From an uncultured Collinsella sp. (GTDB taxonomy: Bacteria > Actinomycetota > Coriobacteriia > Coriobacteriales > Coriobacteriaceae), in contig URNC01000021.1 of assembly GCA_900549065.1 (NCBI GenBank), forward strand, positions 1-19,211: a stretch of 19,211 nt of DNA. The letters run 5' to 3'. The translations under genes and the position numbers were made by a program. Below the pieces are notes generated by a model. The model ran no database searches, had not been told where the DNA came from, and saw nothing but the letters and a program-made list of their open reading frames with translations. Shown one piece after another: positions 6,788-13,953 of this stretch; the first letter of the stretch is position 1; every line of letters starts with the position of its first letter.

Positions 6788-8254
6788 TTACTCGCCCTCC
6801 GAGGTCTCGGCATCGCCCGCGGCATCCGCCGCATCGACAACCTCGACGCCCTCATCCGCAGCATCGGCCACGTCAATGGCTTCAACGGCAACGTCCTCGC
6901 CAGCATCCTCGAGCTCCTCGTACTCCGAGAAGTCCTCGGCGCCCTCAAAGTCAAAGGCGCGCTGGCAAATGCGGACCTCGTCGCCCGCACGGCAACCGGC
7001 CTTCTCGAGCGCGTCGTCAACACCCATACGCGCAAATTTATGCTGCAGGTAAATGACGGCTTCCTCGTTTTCCCAGTCGGTCTGGATGACCATGCGCTCG
7101 ATGGCACGACCGACCACGCGGAAGGCACCGGGCTCTTCCTGGACAATACGGAAACGCTTCTCACGCTGCAGGCGGCGGCGCTCCCACTCATCGTCGCGCA
7201 GAACGACCGGCTCATCGGAGACAGCCAACTCGGCGCGCAGCTTAGCCACCTGCTCGCCCACGGCAAGCATCAGCGTGTTGAGGCCGGCGCCCGTCACGGC
7301 AGACACGGCAAAGAACATATGTCCATCGTCGAGCGCTGCACGCTTGAGGTCGGCAATCTTGTCGGCCGTGCCCGGCGCGTCGCACTTGTTGGCAACGACA
7401 ATCTGCGGACGCTCCGAAAGCTCGGCGCCATACTGCTCGAGCTCGCGGTTGATGATGTGGTAATCCTCGACCGGATCGCGATCCTCAAAACCGCCCGTCA
7501 TGTCGACGACATGCATGATCAGAGCCGTACGCTCAATGTGGCGCAGGAACTGGTGACCCAGGCCCTTGCCCTCGCTTGCGCCCTCGATCAAACCGGGAAC
7601 GTCGGCAACGACGTAAGAATATTCGCCGGCACGCACCATGCCGAGGTTCGGCACGAGCGTGGTAAACGGGTAGTCAGCAATCTTGGGACGGGCGGCACTC
7701 ATGCGCGCGATGAGCGATGACTTACCCACGGAGGGAAAGCCCACGAGCGCGGCATCGGCCATAAGCTTCATCTCGAGCTCGATCCAGTGCTCCTCGGCCG
7801 GCTCGCCTAGCTGGGCAAAGGCCGGAGCGCGACGCACCGATGTCACAAAGTGGGTATTGCCCAGACCGCCGGCACCACCGGGCGCCACGACTACGCGCTC
7901 GCCATCGTGCACCAGATCGGCAATCTCGAACATCGGGGTCTGCGTCTCGGGGTCGAGCTCGCGCACCACGGTACCCATAGGGACCTTGAGAATCAGGTCC
8001 TCGCCGCTCTTACCGTTACGACGGGCACCCTGTCCGTGCGTGCCGCGCTCGGCGCGGAAGTGATGCTTAAAGCGGTAATCGATCAGCGAAGACAGCTGAG
8101 CATCGGCCTGGATGACAACATTGCCGCCACGACCGCCGTCGCCGCCATCGGGGCCGCCCTTGGGGACAAATGCCTCGCGCCTAAACGACATGCATCCGGC
8201 TCCGCCGTCGCCGCCGCACACGTTAATGCGGCTGATATCGGTGAACTGTGACAA
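6788..8254 (-). CDS. obgE: GTPase Obg (CgtA), 50S assembly and stress GTPase
   Basis: Obg is an essential GTPase that binds the 50S subunit, acts late in its assembly and responds to (p)ppGpp. Domains in order are: the Gly-rich Obg fold (1-158, with GGPDGGDGGRGGNV), the G domain with P-loop GFPSVGKSS (172-180), switch II DVPG (218-221), NKCD (289-292) and SAV (318-320), then an OCT domain (about 365-435). A strongly acidic, Ala/Glu/Asp-rich tail of about 50 residues follows. The total of 488 residues is longer than the E. coli protein because of the OCT domain and tail. The start is TTG at 8254, eight nt behind AGGAGG. A terminator ends only 16 nt before the start codon, so transcription seems to depend on readthrough from rplU-rpmA or on a promoter inside rpmA. 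Confidence 0.96.
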   Translation of the reverse strand: MSQFTDISRINVCGGDGGAGCMSFRREAFVPKGGPDGGDGGRGGNVVIQADAQLSSLIDYRFKHHFRAERGTHGQGARRNGKSGEDLILKVPMGTVVRELDPETQTPMFEIADLVHDGERVVVAPGGAGGLGNTHFVTSVRRAPAFAQLGEPAEEHWIELEMKLMADAALVGFPSVGKSSLIARMSAARPKIADYPFTTLVPNLGMVRAGEYSYVVADVPGLIEGASEGKGLGHQFLRHIERTALIMHVVDMTGGFEDRDPVEDYHIINRELEQYGAELSERPQIVVANKCDAPGTADKIADLKRAALDDGHMFFAVSAVTGAGLNTLMLAVGEQVAKLRAELAVSDEPVVLRDDEWERRRLQREKRFRIVQEEPGAFRVVGRAIERMVIQTDWENEEAVIYLQHKFARMGVDDALEKAGCRAGDEVRICQRAFDFEGAEDFSEYEELEDAGEDVAVEAIDVADAADEGVEVVDAADAAGDAETSEGE

Positions 8255-8270
8255 CAGAATCGCCTCCTAC

Positions 8271-8314
8271 AAAAAAGAGGGAGACCCTTGAATCCTAAAA
8301 CTCAAGTGCCTCCC
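8271..8314 (-). terminator. Intrinsic terminator or attenuator between rpmA and obgE
   Basis: On the minus strand, GGGAG (8283-8279 with complement 8314-8310) encloses a three-by-three internal loop and an inner CTTGA/TCAAG stem (8302-8306 with 8287-8291). TCTTTTTT follows. The hairpin starts 26 nt after the rpmA stop, and its U-tract ends 16 nt before the obgE TTG, right at the obgE ribosome site. The placement suggests partial termination that sets L21/L27 output above Obg. Confidence 0.75.
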
Positions 8315-8339
8315 ACATATGTGCTCTATGAAGGGTGAA

Positions 8340-8597
8340 TTACGCGTTCGCGAGCGGGCGTACGCTGACCCTGTGCTTGATACCCTTGTGGAACTCAACG
8401 GTACCGTCGACCAGCGCGAACAGCGTGTCGTCCTTACCACGGCCAACGTTCTCACCCGGGTGGATGTGCGTGCCGTGCTGACGGACGAGAATCGTGCCCG
8501 TGGTTACCGTCTGGCCGGCATAGCGCTTCGTGCCAAGGCGCTGACCGCGGGAGTCACGGCCATTACGGGAGGAACCGAGTCCTTTTTTGTGTGCCAT
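8340..8597 (-). CDS. rpmA: 50S ribosomal protein L27
   Basis: L27 lies at the peptidyl-transferase centre and contacts the P-site tRNA with its N-terminus. The 85-residue product begins MAHKKGLGSSRNGRDSRGQR and contains ILVRQHGTHIHPGENVGRGKDDTLFAL, the standard L27 sequence. It starts directly with AHKKG and lacks the cleavable N-terminal extension known from Firmicutes. This agrees with the absence of the processing-protease gene (prp/ysxB), which in those bacteria lies between rplU and rpmA. The gap from rplU is 33 nt. The ATG at 8597 has a weak upstream AGG. It is cotranscribed with rplU. Confidence 0.97.
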   Translation of the reverse strand: MAHKKGLGSSRNGRDSRGQRLGTKRYAGQTVTTGTILVRQHGTHIHPGENVGRGKDDTLFALVDGTVEFHKGIKHRVSVRPLANA

Positions 8598-8630
8598 TGT
8601 GTATACCTACTCTTTCGTTACGAGTGTAAT

Positions 8631-9005
8631 CTACTCGGCGACGGGAGCCTCGGCAACAGCCTCGGCCTCTGCCTTGACAGCCTTCTTGGCGCGGGACGTA
8701 GCCTGGACCTTCACGATCTTCAGCTTGGTGAGCTGCTGACGGTGACCCTTCAGACGACGATAGCGCTTACGCTTGTGGAACTTGAAGACCAGCTGCTTCT
8801 CGCCCTTGAACTGCTCAACGATCTGAGCGGTAACCTTGGCCTTGGCCAGCTTGTCGGGATCGGTGACGATCTTCTTACCATCGTTGAGGAAGATAACCGG
8901 CAGGGTGACCTTGTCGCCCTCATTGCCCTCGATCTTCTCGACGGTGATGACATCGTCGGTGGCGACCTTGTACTGCTTGCCGCCCGTGTTAACGATTGCG
9001 TACAT
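8631..9005 (-). CDS. rplU: 50S ribosomal protein L21
   Basis: L21 is a 50S protein that binds 23S rRNA. The real N-terminus is MYAIVNTGGKQYKV, so the start is the ATG at 9005. The frame is open seven codons further upstream, but that stretch is the leader. FHKRKRYRRLKGHRQQLTKLKI is the conserved C-terminal block, after which comes a Lys/Ala/Glu-rich tail (KKAVKAEAEAVAEAPVAE). This brings the length to 124 residues against about 103 for E. coli L21. The ribosome site is modest (AAGGGC, nine nt upstream). It has its own promoter at 9048-9076, although it also lies downstream of the radical SAM genes on the same strand. Confidence 0.97.
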   Translation of the reverse strand: MYAIVNTGGKQYKVATDDVITVEKIEGNEGDKVTLPVIFLNDGKKIVTDPDKLAKAKVTAQIVEQFKGEKQLVFKFHKRKRYRRLKGHRQQLTKLKIVKVQATSRAKKAVKAEAEAVAEAPVAE

Positions 9006-9047
9006 GTTTACTTGCCCTTCATGCATCAGTTAGTGCAACAGCCGAAT

Positions 9048-9076
9048 ATAGTAGCAGGCGAAAATACCCCCGTCAA
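9048..9076 (-). promoter_or_regulatory. Promoter of rplU-rpmA (-obgE)
   Basis: The minus strand reads TTGACG (9076-9071), a 17-nt spacer, then TACTAT (9053-9048) preceded by TGC, an extended -10. The -35 matches the consensus at five of six bases and the spacing is ideal. The TGA stop of the preceding gene lies inside the -35. The expected transcription start is near 9041 and gives a leader of about 36 nt. Confidence 0.7.
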
Positions 9077-9885
9077 CGAGTATGTGGAGCAAATCCACAA
9101 GTTCGCACAGGTATGGGGCTGACGAGTCGGCCCTCGTCGTCCTCGCATGCTTGATTCTGACGCTCGACATCGTAGGAGCAGATGGTCACGAGGTCTTGCA
9201 TACCGGTGGAAACAATAGGTGCATCCACGCCCGGGGTCAAGCCCTGCAACAAAACATCAGCAGCGGAAAGCAAAATCTCCGGACGCATGGACCCCTCGTT
9301 GTCGGCGTGGGTGTCAAGCACGAGCACCAGATGGTCCGGACGCTCTCCCGCCGCGAGCTCATAGCCCACCAGCGTGTGGTCAAGGTCCAGGCGCTTGCTC
9401 TTCTTACCGCGCGCGTAGTCGATGCCATGGCCTGCACGCAGCGTGTCGATCGCGGCGCACACCTCATCGGCGCTCACGGGCGCCTCGGGATCCAGGTGTA
9501 AGTCGATGCGATACGACAGGCGCGTGAGCTGTGCCGTCAACGCCGGCGTGCGCACGTCGATGTACGCCGCCTCGATGGGCGCCAGATCGGCCGGAGACGC
9601 CGCAGCCAGGCGCCCAAACGCCTCGTCGAGCGCCACGAACTCGGTCATAAACAGGTCATACCACTCGCAGGTCGACGACGTACCCACCGGTAGCGCCGAA
9701 GAGAAGCCCACGCGCATGTGCGGGGAGAAGCCCTGCGTGACGGCATAGGGAAGTCCCGCACGGCGCACGATGCGCTCAATGGTATGGATTACTTCGAGAT
9801 GGCCCAGGTACTTAAGGCGATCGCGCTTGCCATAGCGAACACGAAGTCTAAAGAGCGAGGGGTTGTCGGTCAGGCGCTCACTCAT
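9073..9885 (-). CDS. Radical SAM-linked protein (TIGR03936/DUF2344 family), function unknown
   Basis: This 270-residue protein belongs to the family found next to, or fused with, the TIGR03960-type radical SAM proteins. The family hallmark is near the N-terminus: RLRVRYGKRDRLKYLGHLEVIHTIERIVRRAGLPYAVTQGFSPHMRVGFSSALPVGTSS. The rest is a loosely conserved alpha/beta region without a recognisable catalytic motif, signal peptide or membrane segment. Its ATG overlaps the stop of the upstream radical SAM gene in an ATGA arrangement, so the two are translationally coupled and likely act together. The stop codon lies inside the -35 of the rplU promoter. The biochemical role of the pair is not known to me; association with RNA or translation genes is context only. 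Confidence 0.88.
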   Translation of the reverse strand: MSERLTDNPSLFRLRVRYGKRDRLKYLGHLEVIHTIERIVRRAGLPYAVTQGFSPHMRVGFSSALPVGTSSTCEWYDLFMTEFVALDEAFGRLAAASPADLAPIEAAYIDVRTPALTAQLTRLSYRIDLHLDPEAPVSADEVCAAIDTLRAGHGIDYARGKKSKRLDLDHTLVGYELAAGERPDHLVLVLDTHADNEGSMRPEILLSAADVLLQGLTPGVDAPIVSTGMQDLVTICSYDVERQNQACEDDEGRLVSPIPVRTCGFAPHTR

Positions 9886-11759
9886 GCGCGATCACCCATC
9901 AATACATTCTTGGCGTGGAGCGTGGGGCAGATCCCGCAGCCGGTGCACGACGTGCGGGTGCAGTCGGGAGTCGTGACGCCCTCGAGCGAGCGACGGTACT
10001 CGCGCTTGAGGAAGCCGCGCGTGCAGCCGGGGCTCACGTGCTCCCACGGCAGGCGCCAGTCCAACTCGTAGGGCAGGTGCACGAGCTCATTGAGGTCGAT
10101 GCCGTTTTTGGCAGCAGCCTCCTTCCAGTTATCGAGCGAGAAATGCTCTACCCAGGCGTCAAAGCGAGAGCCCGAGCGCCAAGCATCGATGATGACGGGC
10201 GTCATGTCACGACCGGCGCGGGACAGCGCGGCCTCGATGAGCGAGGTCTCGGCATCGTGGTAATGAACGCGGACGGCACGGTTGCGAACGCTCGTGACGA
10301 GCAGCTTCTGGCGACGCTTGACGTCGTCGTAGTCGAGCTGCGGGCACCACTGGAACGGCGTGGCAGCCTTGGGGATAAAGACCGAAACCGAGATCGACAC
10401 CGAGATCGAGCCGCGACGAGCCTTGGGCACCACGGAACGACCGAGCTCCAGCACGTGATCGGCCAGATTGGCGATGGCCACGATGTCCTCGTCGCGCTCG
10501 CCGGGAAGGCCCATCATAAAGTAGAGCTTCATGCGGTTCCAGCCAGCCTCAAAGGCCGCCTTGGCCGCACGGTCCAGGTCCTCCTCGGTCACGTTCTTGT
10601 TAATGATGTCGCGCATGCGCTGGCTGCCGGCCTCGGGCGCGAACGTCAGGCCGCCCTTCTTTTCGCCGGCGACCGACTCGGCCATATCCACGCCAAACGA
10701 ATCCAGGCGCTGCGACGGAATAGACACGCGAATACCCGTATCCTCCAGGCGACGGTTGAGCCTGCCGAGCACGTCGCGAATGCAGGAGTGGTCGGTCGTG
10801 GAGAGCGAGGTCAGCGACACCTCGTCATAGCCGGTCTTTTCCAGACCCTGAATCACCGACGAGACGATCTGGTCGGCCGAGCGCTCGCGCACCGGGCGAT
10901 ACGTCACACCGGCCTGACAAAAACGACAGCCGCGGGCGCAGCCGCGCAGGATCTCGATAGACAGGCGGTCGTGAACCAGCTGTGCATAGGGCACGCACGA
11001 CTGCGACAGCGGATTCGTGGCGCCGAAATCCTCGACGACGCGCTTGTAGACCACGGTCGGCGCATCCTTGCCCTCACGCGGCACGGTGTAGCCATGCGGC
11101 GAGCAGGGCTCGTCGTGACAAACCTCATAGAGCGACGGCACGTAGTTGCCGGCAATGGATGCAAGCTGCTCGACAATCTGCACGCGCGGGACCCCTTCGT
11201 CACGCAGGCGGCGATGCAGCTGGCAGGTCTCGAGCAGCGATTCCTCGCCCTCACCGATGAGGATGGCATCGAAGAAGGCCGCGTACGGCTCGGGGTTGTA
11301 CACCGAGGGGCCGCCGGCGATGATAATGGGGTCGTCCTCGGTGCGGTCAGCCGCTAACAGCGGAATACCAGCGAGGTCGAGTGCCTCGAGGAAGTTCGTC
11401 ACCGCCATCTCGTGCGGCACATGCAGACCGACGATATCAAACGAAGCGACCGGCGCTGCACCCTCGAGCGACAGCAGCGGAATACCCGCCTCGCGCATGG
11501 CATCACCCATATCGGGCCACGGCACATAGCCACGCTCGCAGGAGATGCCCTCGGCCTGGTTAAGGATGTTGTAGAGGATGGCGATGCCCTGGTTGGGCAG
11601 ACCAACCTCGTACACATCCGGGTAGATCAGGCAGCAACGGTAGTCGGCATCGGCCTTGGAAAGCGTGCCCCACTCGTGATCGATATAGCGACTCGGCTTC
11701 TCGACCTTGGCGAGCAGCGGCTCAATTAAATGAAAACAATCTTGGTATGCAACGCGCAA
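9882..11759 (-). CDS. B12-binding-type radical SAM protein (TIGR03960 family), substrate unknown
   Basis: This is a 625-residue radical S-adenosylmethionine enzyme. The N-terminal half (about 40-185) resembles a cobalamin-binding-like Rossmann region (LIYPDVYEVGLPNQGIAILYNILN, IIIAGGPSVYNPEPYA, DAILIGEGEE). The radical SAM core starts at ILRGCARGCRFCQAG with the CxxxCxxC cluster ligands Cys274, Cys278 and Cys281. LTFAPEAGSQRMRDIINKNV and YFMMGLPGERDEDI are further core motifs. Four more cysteines crowd the C-terminus (600, 605, 608, 611). The start is TTG at 11759, seven nt behind AGGGG, whose first A and G belong to the preceding gene's TAG stop. It overlaps the next gene by four nt. The reaction is unknown. 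Confidence 0.9.
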   Translation of the reverse strand: MRVAYQDCFHLIEPLLAKVEKPSRYIDHEWGTLSKADADYRCCLIYPDVYEVGLPNQGIAILYNILNQAEGISCERGYVPWPDMGDAMREAGIPLLSLEGAAPVASFDIVGLHVPHEMAVTNFLEALDLAGIPLLAADRTEDDPIIIAGGPSVYNPEPYAAFFDAILIGEGEESLLETCQLHRRLRDEGVPRVQIVEQLASIAGNYVPSLYEVCHDEPCSPHGYTVPREGKDAPTVVYKRVVEDFGATNPLSQSCVPYAQLVHDRLSIEILRGCARGCRFCQAGVTYRPVRERSADQIVSSVIQGLEKTGYDEVSLTSLSTTDHSCIRDVLGRLNRRLEDTGIRVSIPSQRLDSFGVDMAESVAGEKKGGLTFAPEAGSQRMRDIINKNVTEEDLDRAAKAAFEAGWNRMKLYFMMGLPGERDEDIVAIANLADHVLELGRSVVPKARRGSISVSISVSVFIPKAATPFQWCPQLDYDDVKRRQKLLVTSVRNRAVRVHYHDAETSLIEAALSRAGRDMTPVIIDAWRSGSRFDAWVEHFSLDNWKEAAAKNGIDLNELVHLPYELDWRLPWEHVSPGCTRGFLKREYRRSLEGVTTPDCTRTSCTGCGICPTLHAKNVLMGDRA

Positions 11760-11769
11760 CGGAAAACCC

Positions 11770-12699
11770 CTAAGCAGCGAGATCTGATGCGTCCTGATAG
11801 GACGCCATAGGACGGGTAGCGCCCGCGACCGTGGTCACCAGATCGCGAACGCGGGAGAACGTGGCAGTGACCACCTCGTTGGCACGGCTGTAGTCGACAT
11901 CGCGCTTGTAGAGCGAAACGAGCGCACGGCCCATGCCATAGGTGCCCGCGGCGGCAGTGAGCGCCTTGACGGCAAACCCAATATGCGGCGTCTGCTTGAC
12001 GAGTGCGCGGGTGACCGCGCGGATCACAAGACCGCCGGCAAGCACGCCCGCGACCTCGTAGCCGCGCTCAGGCTTAATGCCGCGTCCAAAGACGGCAGCG
12101 AGCTCAAAGAGCATGCCCACCTGCGCCAGCGCCATAACGGGATAATCGGCGCCCGGCAAAAACACCAGCGCACCGGTCGCCATATTGGTGAGCGCGCACG
12201 AGGTGATGATACGATTGGCCGCCGCGATGCGCATGAAGGCAAAGTTCGCCGCAAAGGCCGTTTCCTTGTCGGTGCGATCGAGAATCCAGCGGGCAAGCGT
12301 CTCGAGCAGATACGTCTTATCGGTTGCCGCTACCACGCCGAGCATGGGCGTGGACTCCTCGATAAACGGCACCTCCACAGCAGACTCGGCAAGCACGCAC
12401 ACGGGCGCGCCAGCGATCACGAGCTCCTGCACGGCACTCTCCAAGCGGTCGGAACCACACGAGAGCACCAGCACCACATCGGTATCGGTCTTTGGAGCAA
12501 TTCGCTCCTCCCCCAGACGCTCGACGCGTACAATGCCCGAGGTCGTCTGCGGCACAAAGGCGTCACGCACCGTCTCGGCCAGAAAGCGCGAGGCGGACGA
12601 ATCCAGATAGACCGAAACGCGCACCGGCGTATCGGAATCCTTCTTAACGGACGCGCCCATCTTAAAAGCGCGGGTCAGCTTATCTACGGGAATTTTCAT
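11770..12699 (-). CDS. DUF697-like membrane-associated protein, function unknown
   Basis: I do not recognise a named protein. The C-terminal part (about residues 150-265) fits the DUF697 pattern that often follows Era-like GTPase domains: AANRIITSCALTNMATGALVFLPGADYP, MALAQVGMLFELAAVFG, and KALTAAAGTYGMGRALVSLY. It contains two or more hydrophobic helices. The N-terminal part (about 25-140) looks alpha/beta with alternating hydrophobic strands (VRVSVYLD, DVVLVLSCGSD, GAPVCVLAES), but has no P-loop or NKxD, so it is not an active GTPase by sequence. The ATG at 12699 follows GGAGGGG at six nt. The gene sits 18 nt after rodA and 10 nt before the radical SAM gene, within the elongasome operon. 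It may be a membrane partner of wall synthesis, but this rests only on location. Confidence 0.8.
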   Translation of the reverse strand: MKIPVDKLTRAFKMGASVKKDSDTPVRVSVYLDSSASRFLAETVRDAFVPQTTSGIVRVERLGEERIAPKTDTDVVLVLSCGSDRLESAVQELVIAGAPVCVLAESAVEVPFIEESTPMLGVVAATDKTYLLETLARWILDRTDKETAFAANFAFMRIAAANRIITSCALTNMATGALVFLPGADYPVMALAQVGMLFELAAVFGRGIKPERGYEVAGVLAGGLVIRAVTRALVKQTPHIGFAVKALTAAAGTYGMGRALVSLYKRDVDYSRANEVVTATFSRVRDLVTTVAGATRPMASYQDASDLAA

Positions 12700-12717
12700 A
12701 GCAAACCCCTCCAGCGG

Positions 12718-13944
12718 TTACGCGGCGCCCGAACGATGCCGCCATATGGATTGTACGATACCCACCGTCAGCAGCTGGATCATCATCGAAGACGAACCAA
12801 AGCTAATAAACGGTAGCGGAATACCGGTAATCGGCATCATGCCGATGCACATGCCGATGTTCTCGAAGGTCTGGAATGCCCACATGCCGACGATACCTAC
12901 GCACGACAGACGCAGGAACAGCGACTCACACTTAAAGGCGACGCGAATCGTCGAAAAGATCAGCAGCACGTAAAGGCACAGGAGCAAAAAGGAGCCACAG
13001 AAGCCAAAGGTCTCGGACAAAAAGGCGAAGACGAAGTCGGTGTGGAACTCAGGCAGAAAGCCGCCGGCCGACTGCGTCGCATGGCCCAAACCCTTACCAA
13101 AGAAGCCGCCCGAGCCAACGGCGATAAGCGACTGCTGCAGGTTGTAGGCATCGTCCGAATCGGCATTATCGGGGTCGATAAAGACCGTCAGACGGTTCAT
13201 CTGATACTGCTTGATGAGCACATCGTGGCCGAGCAACGAATCAAAGACCGAATCGAGCGCCAGGACGAGGGCCACCAGGCCCACGAGCAGGGCCAAGGTC
13301 GACAGCACCCATTCGCGGCGTGCACCGCTCATACAAATGACGATGGCGCCCGAAACCAGCACGACCAGGCCCGAGCCCAGGTCGCCCATGGCAACGACGG
13401 CCAAAAACGGAATGGACAGCATGCCGCAGAGCTTGACGTAGTCACGAACGGTATCGATGCGACCGTTATACTGCGAGCCAAGCGTAGCAATAAAGAAGAT
13501 GGTGATGAGCTTGGCAAGCTCAACCGGCTGGAATGTCAAGCCGATACCGGGAATCTTGATCCAGCCCGTCATGCCCAGACCGCCTGTATAGGACAGACCC
13601 GGAATCTTGGGCGAGAGGATCACGATCAGGTCGATGACGAGCAACGCCGTCGAGAAATTGGAAATACCGCGCAGGTCGGTACGCCAGACCAGCACCGCCA
13701 GCACCGTACCGATTCCAATTCCCAGCAGATGGCGTGAGAACGAAGCGTCGGCCTTAAACTGCGAAGCCGACCAGATAATGATGGCACCGTAGGCGACGAG
13801 GGCCACAGTAGCCACGAGCACACCGATATGCACCTTTTGGCGAAACGTGCGGCGCGAGGCCGAAAGTTGCTTGTTGACACGGTCCAGGCTGTTGCGAGAG
13901 CCGGTCTTGGTTGAACGGAACAGATCCGCCGGAGAAAAATCCAT
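12718..13944 (-). CDS. rodA: Peptidoglycan glycosyltransferase RodA (SEDS family)
   Basis: RodA polymerises lipid II into glycan strands for lateral wall growth and works with the class B transpeptidase PBP2. The 408-residue multi-pass protein has a charged cytoplasmic N-terminus of about 38 residues, then about ten membrane segments. Family motifs are GMTGWIKIPGIGLTFQPVELAK (124-145) and the extracytoplasmic loop GGFLPEFHTDFVFAFLSETFG with Asp303, the position matching the essential Asp of SEDS proteins. The C-terminal block is GMMPITGIPLPFISFGSSSM. RodA fits better than FtsW because the gene directly follows mrdA in an mre cluster. The ATG at 13944 lies five nt behind AGGAGG, and the mrdA TAG stop overlaps that site as TAGGAGG. 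Confidence 0.95.
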   Translation of the reverse strand: MDFSPADLFRSTKTGSRNSLDRVNKQLSASRRTFRQKVHIGVLVATVALVAYGAIIIWSASQFKADASFSRHLLGIGIGTVLAVLVWRTDLRGISNFSTALLVIDLIVILSPKIPGLSYTGGLGMTGWIKIPGIGLTFQPVELAKLITIFFIATLGSQYNGRIDTVRDYVKLCGMLSIPFLAVVAMGDLGSGLVVLVSGAIVICMSGARREWVLSTLALLVGLVALVLALDSVFDSLLGHDVLIKQYQMNRLTVFIDPDNADSDDAYNLQQSLIAVGSGGFFGKGLGHATQSAGGFLPEFHTDFVFAFLSETFGFCGSFLLLCLYVLLIFSTIRVAFKCESLFLRLSCVGIVGMWAFQTFENIGMCIGMMPITGIPLPFISFGSSSMMIQLLTVGIVQSIWRHRSGAA

Positions 13945-13953
13945 CGCAACCTC

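Noticed and set aside
8314..8323. CACATATGTG palindrome after rpmA as an operator
   Set aside because: Single short palindrome just after a stop codon and beside the terminator stem, with no promoter nearby. Chance is sufficient.
9915..11357. 480-codon plus-strand open frame opposite the radical SAM gene
   Set aside because: Antisense shadow of a GC-rich gene. The product is low-complexity Arg/Ala/Gly-rich without domain motifs, and the minus strand has an unambiguous radical SAM enzyme.
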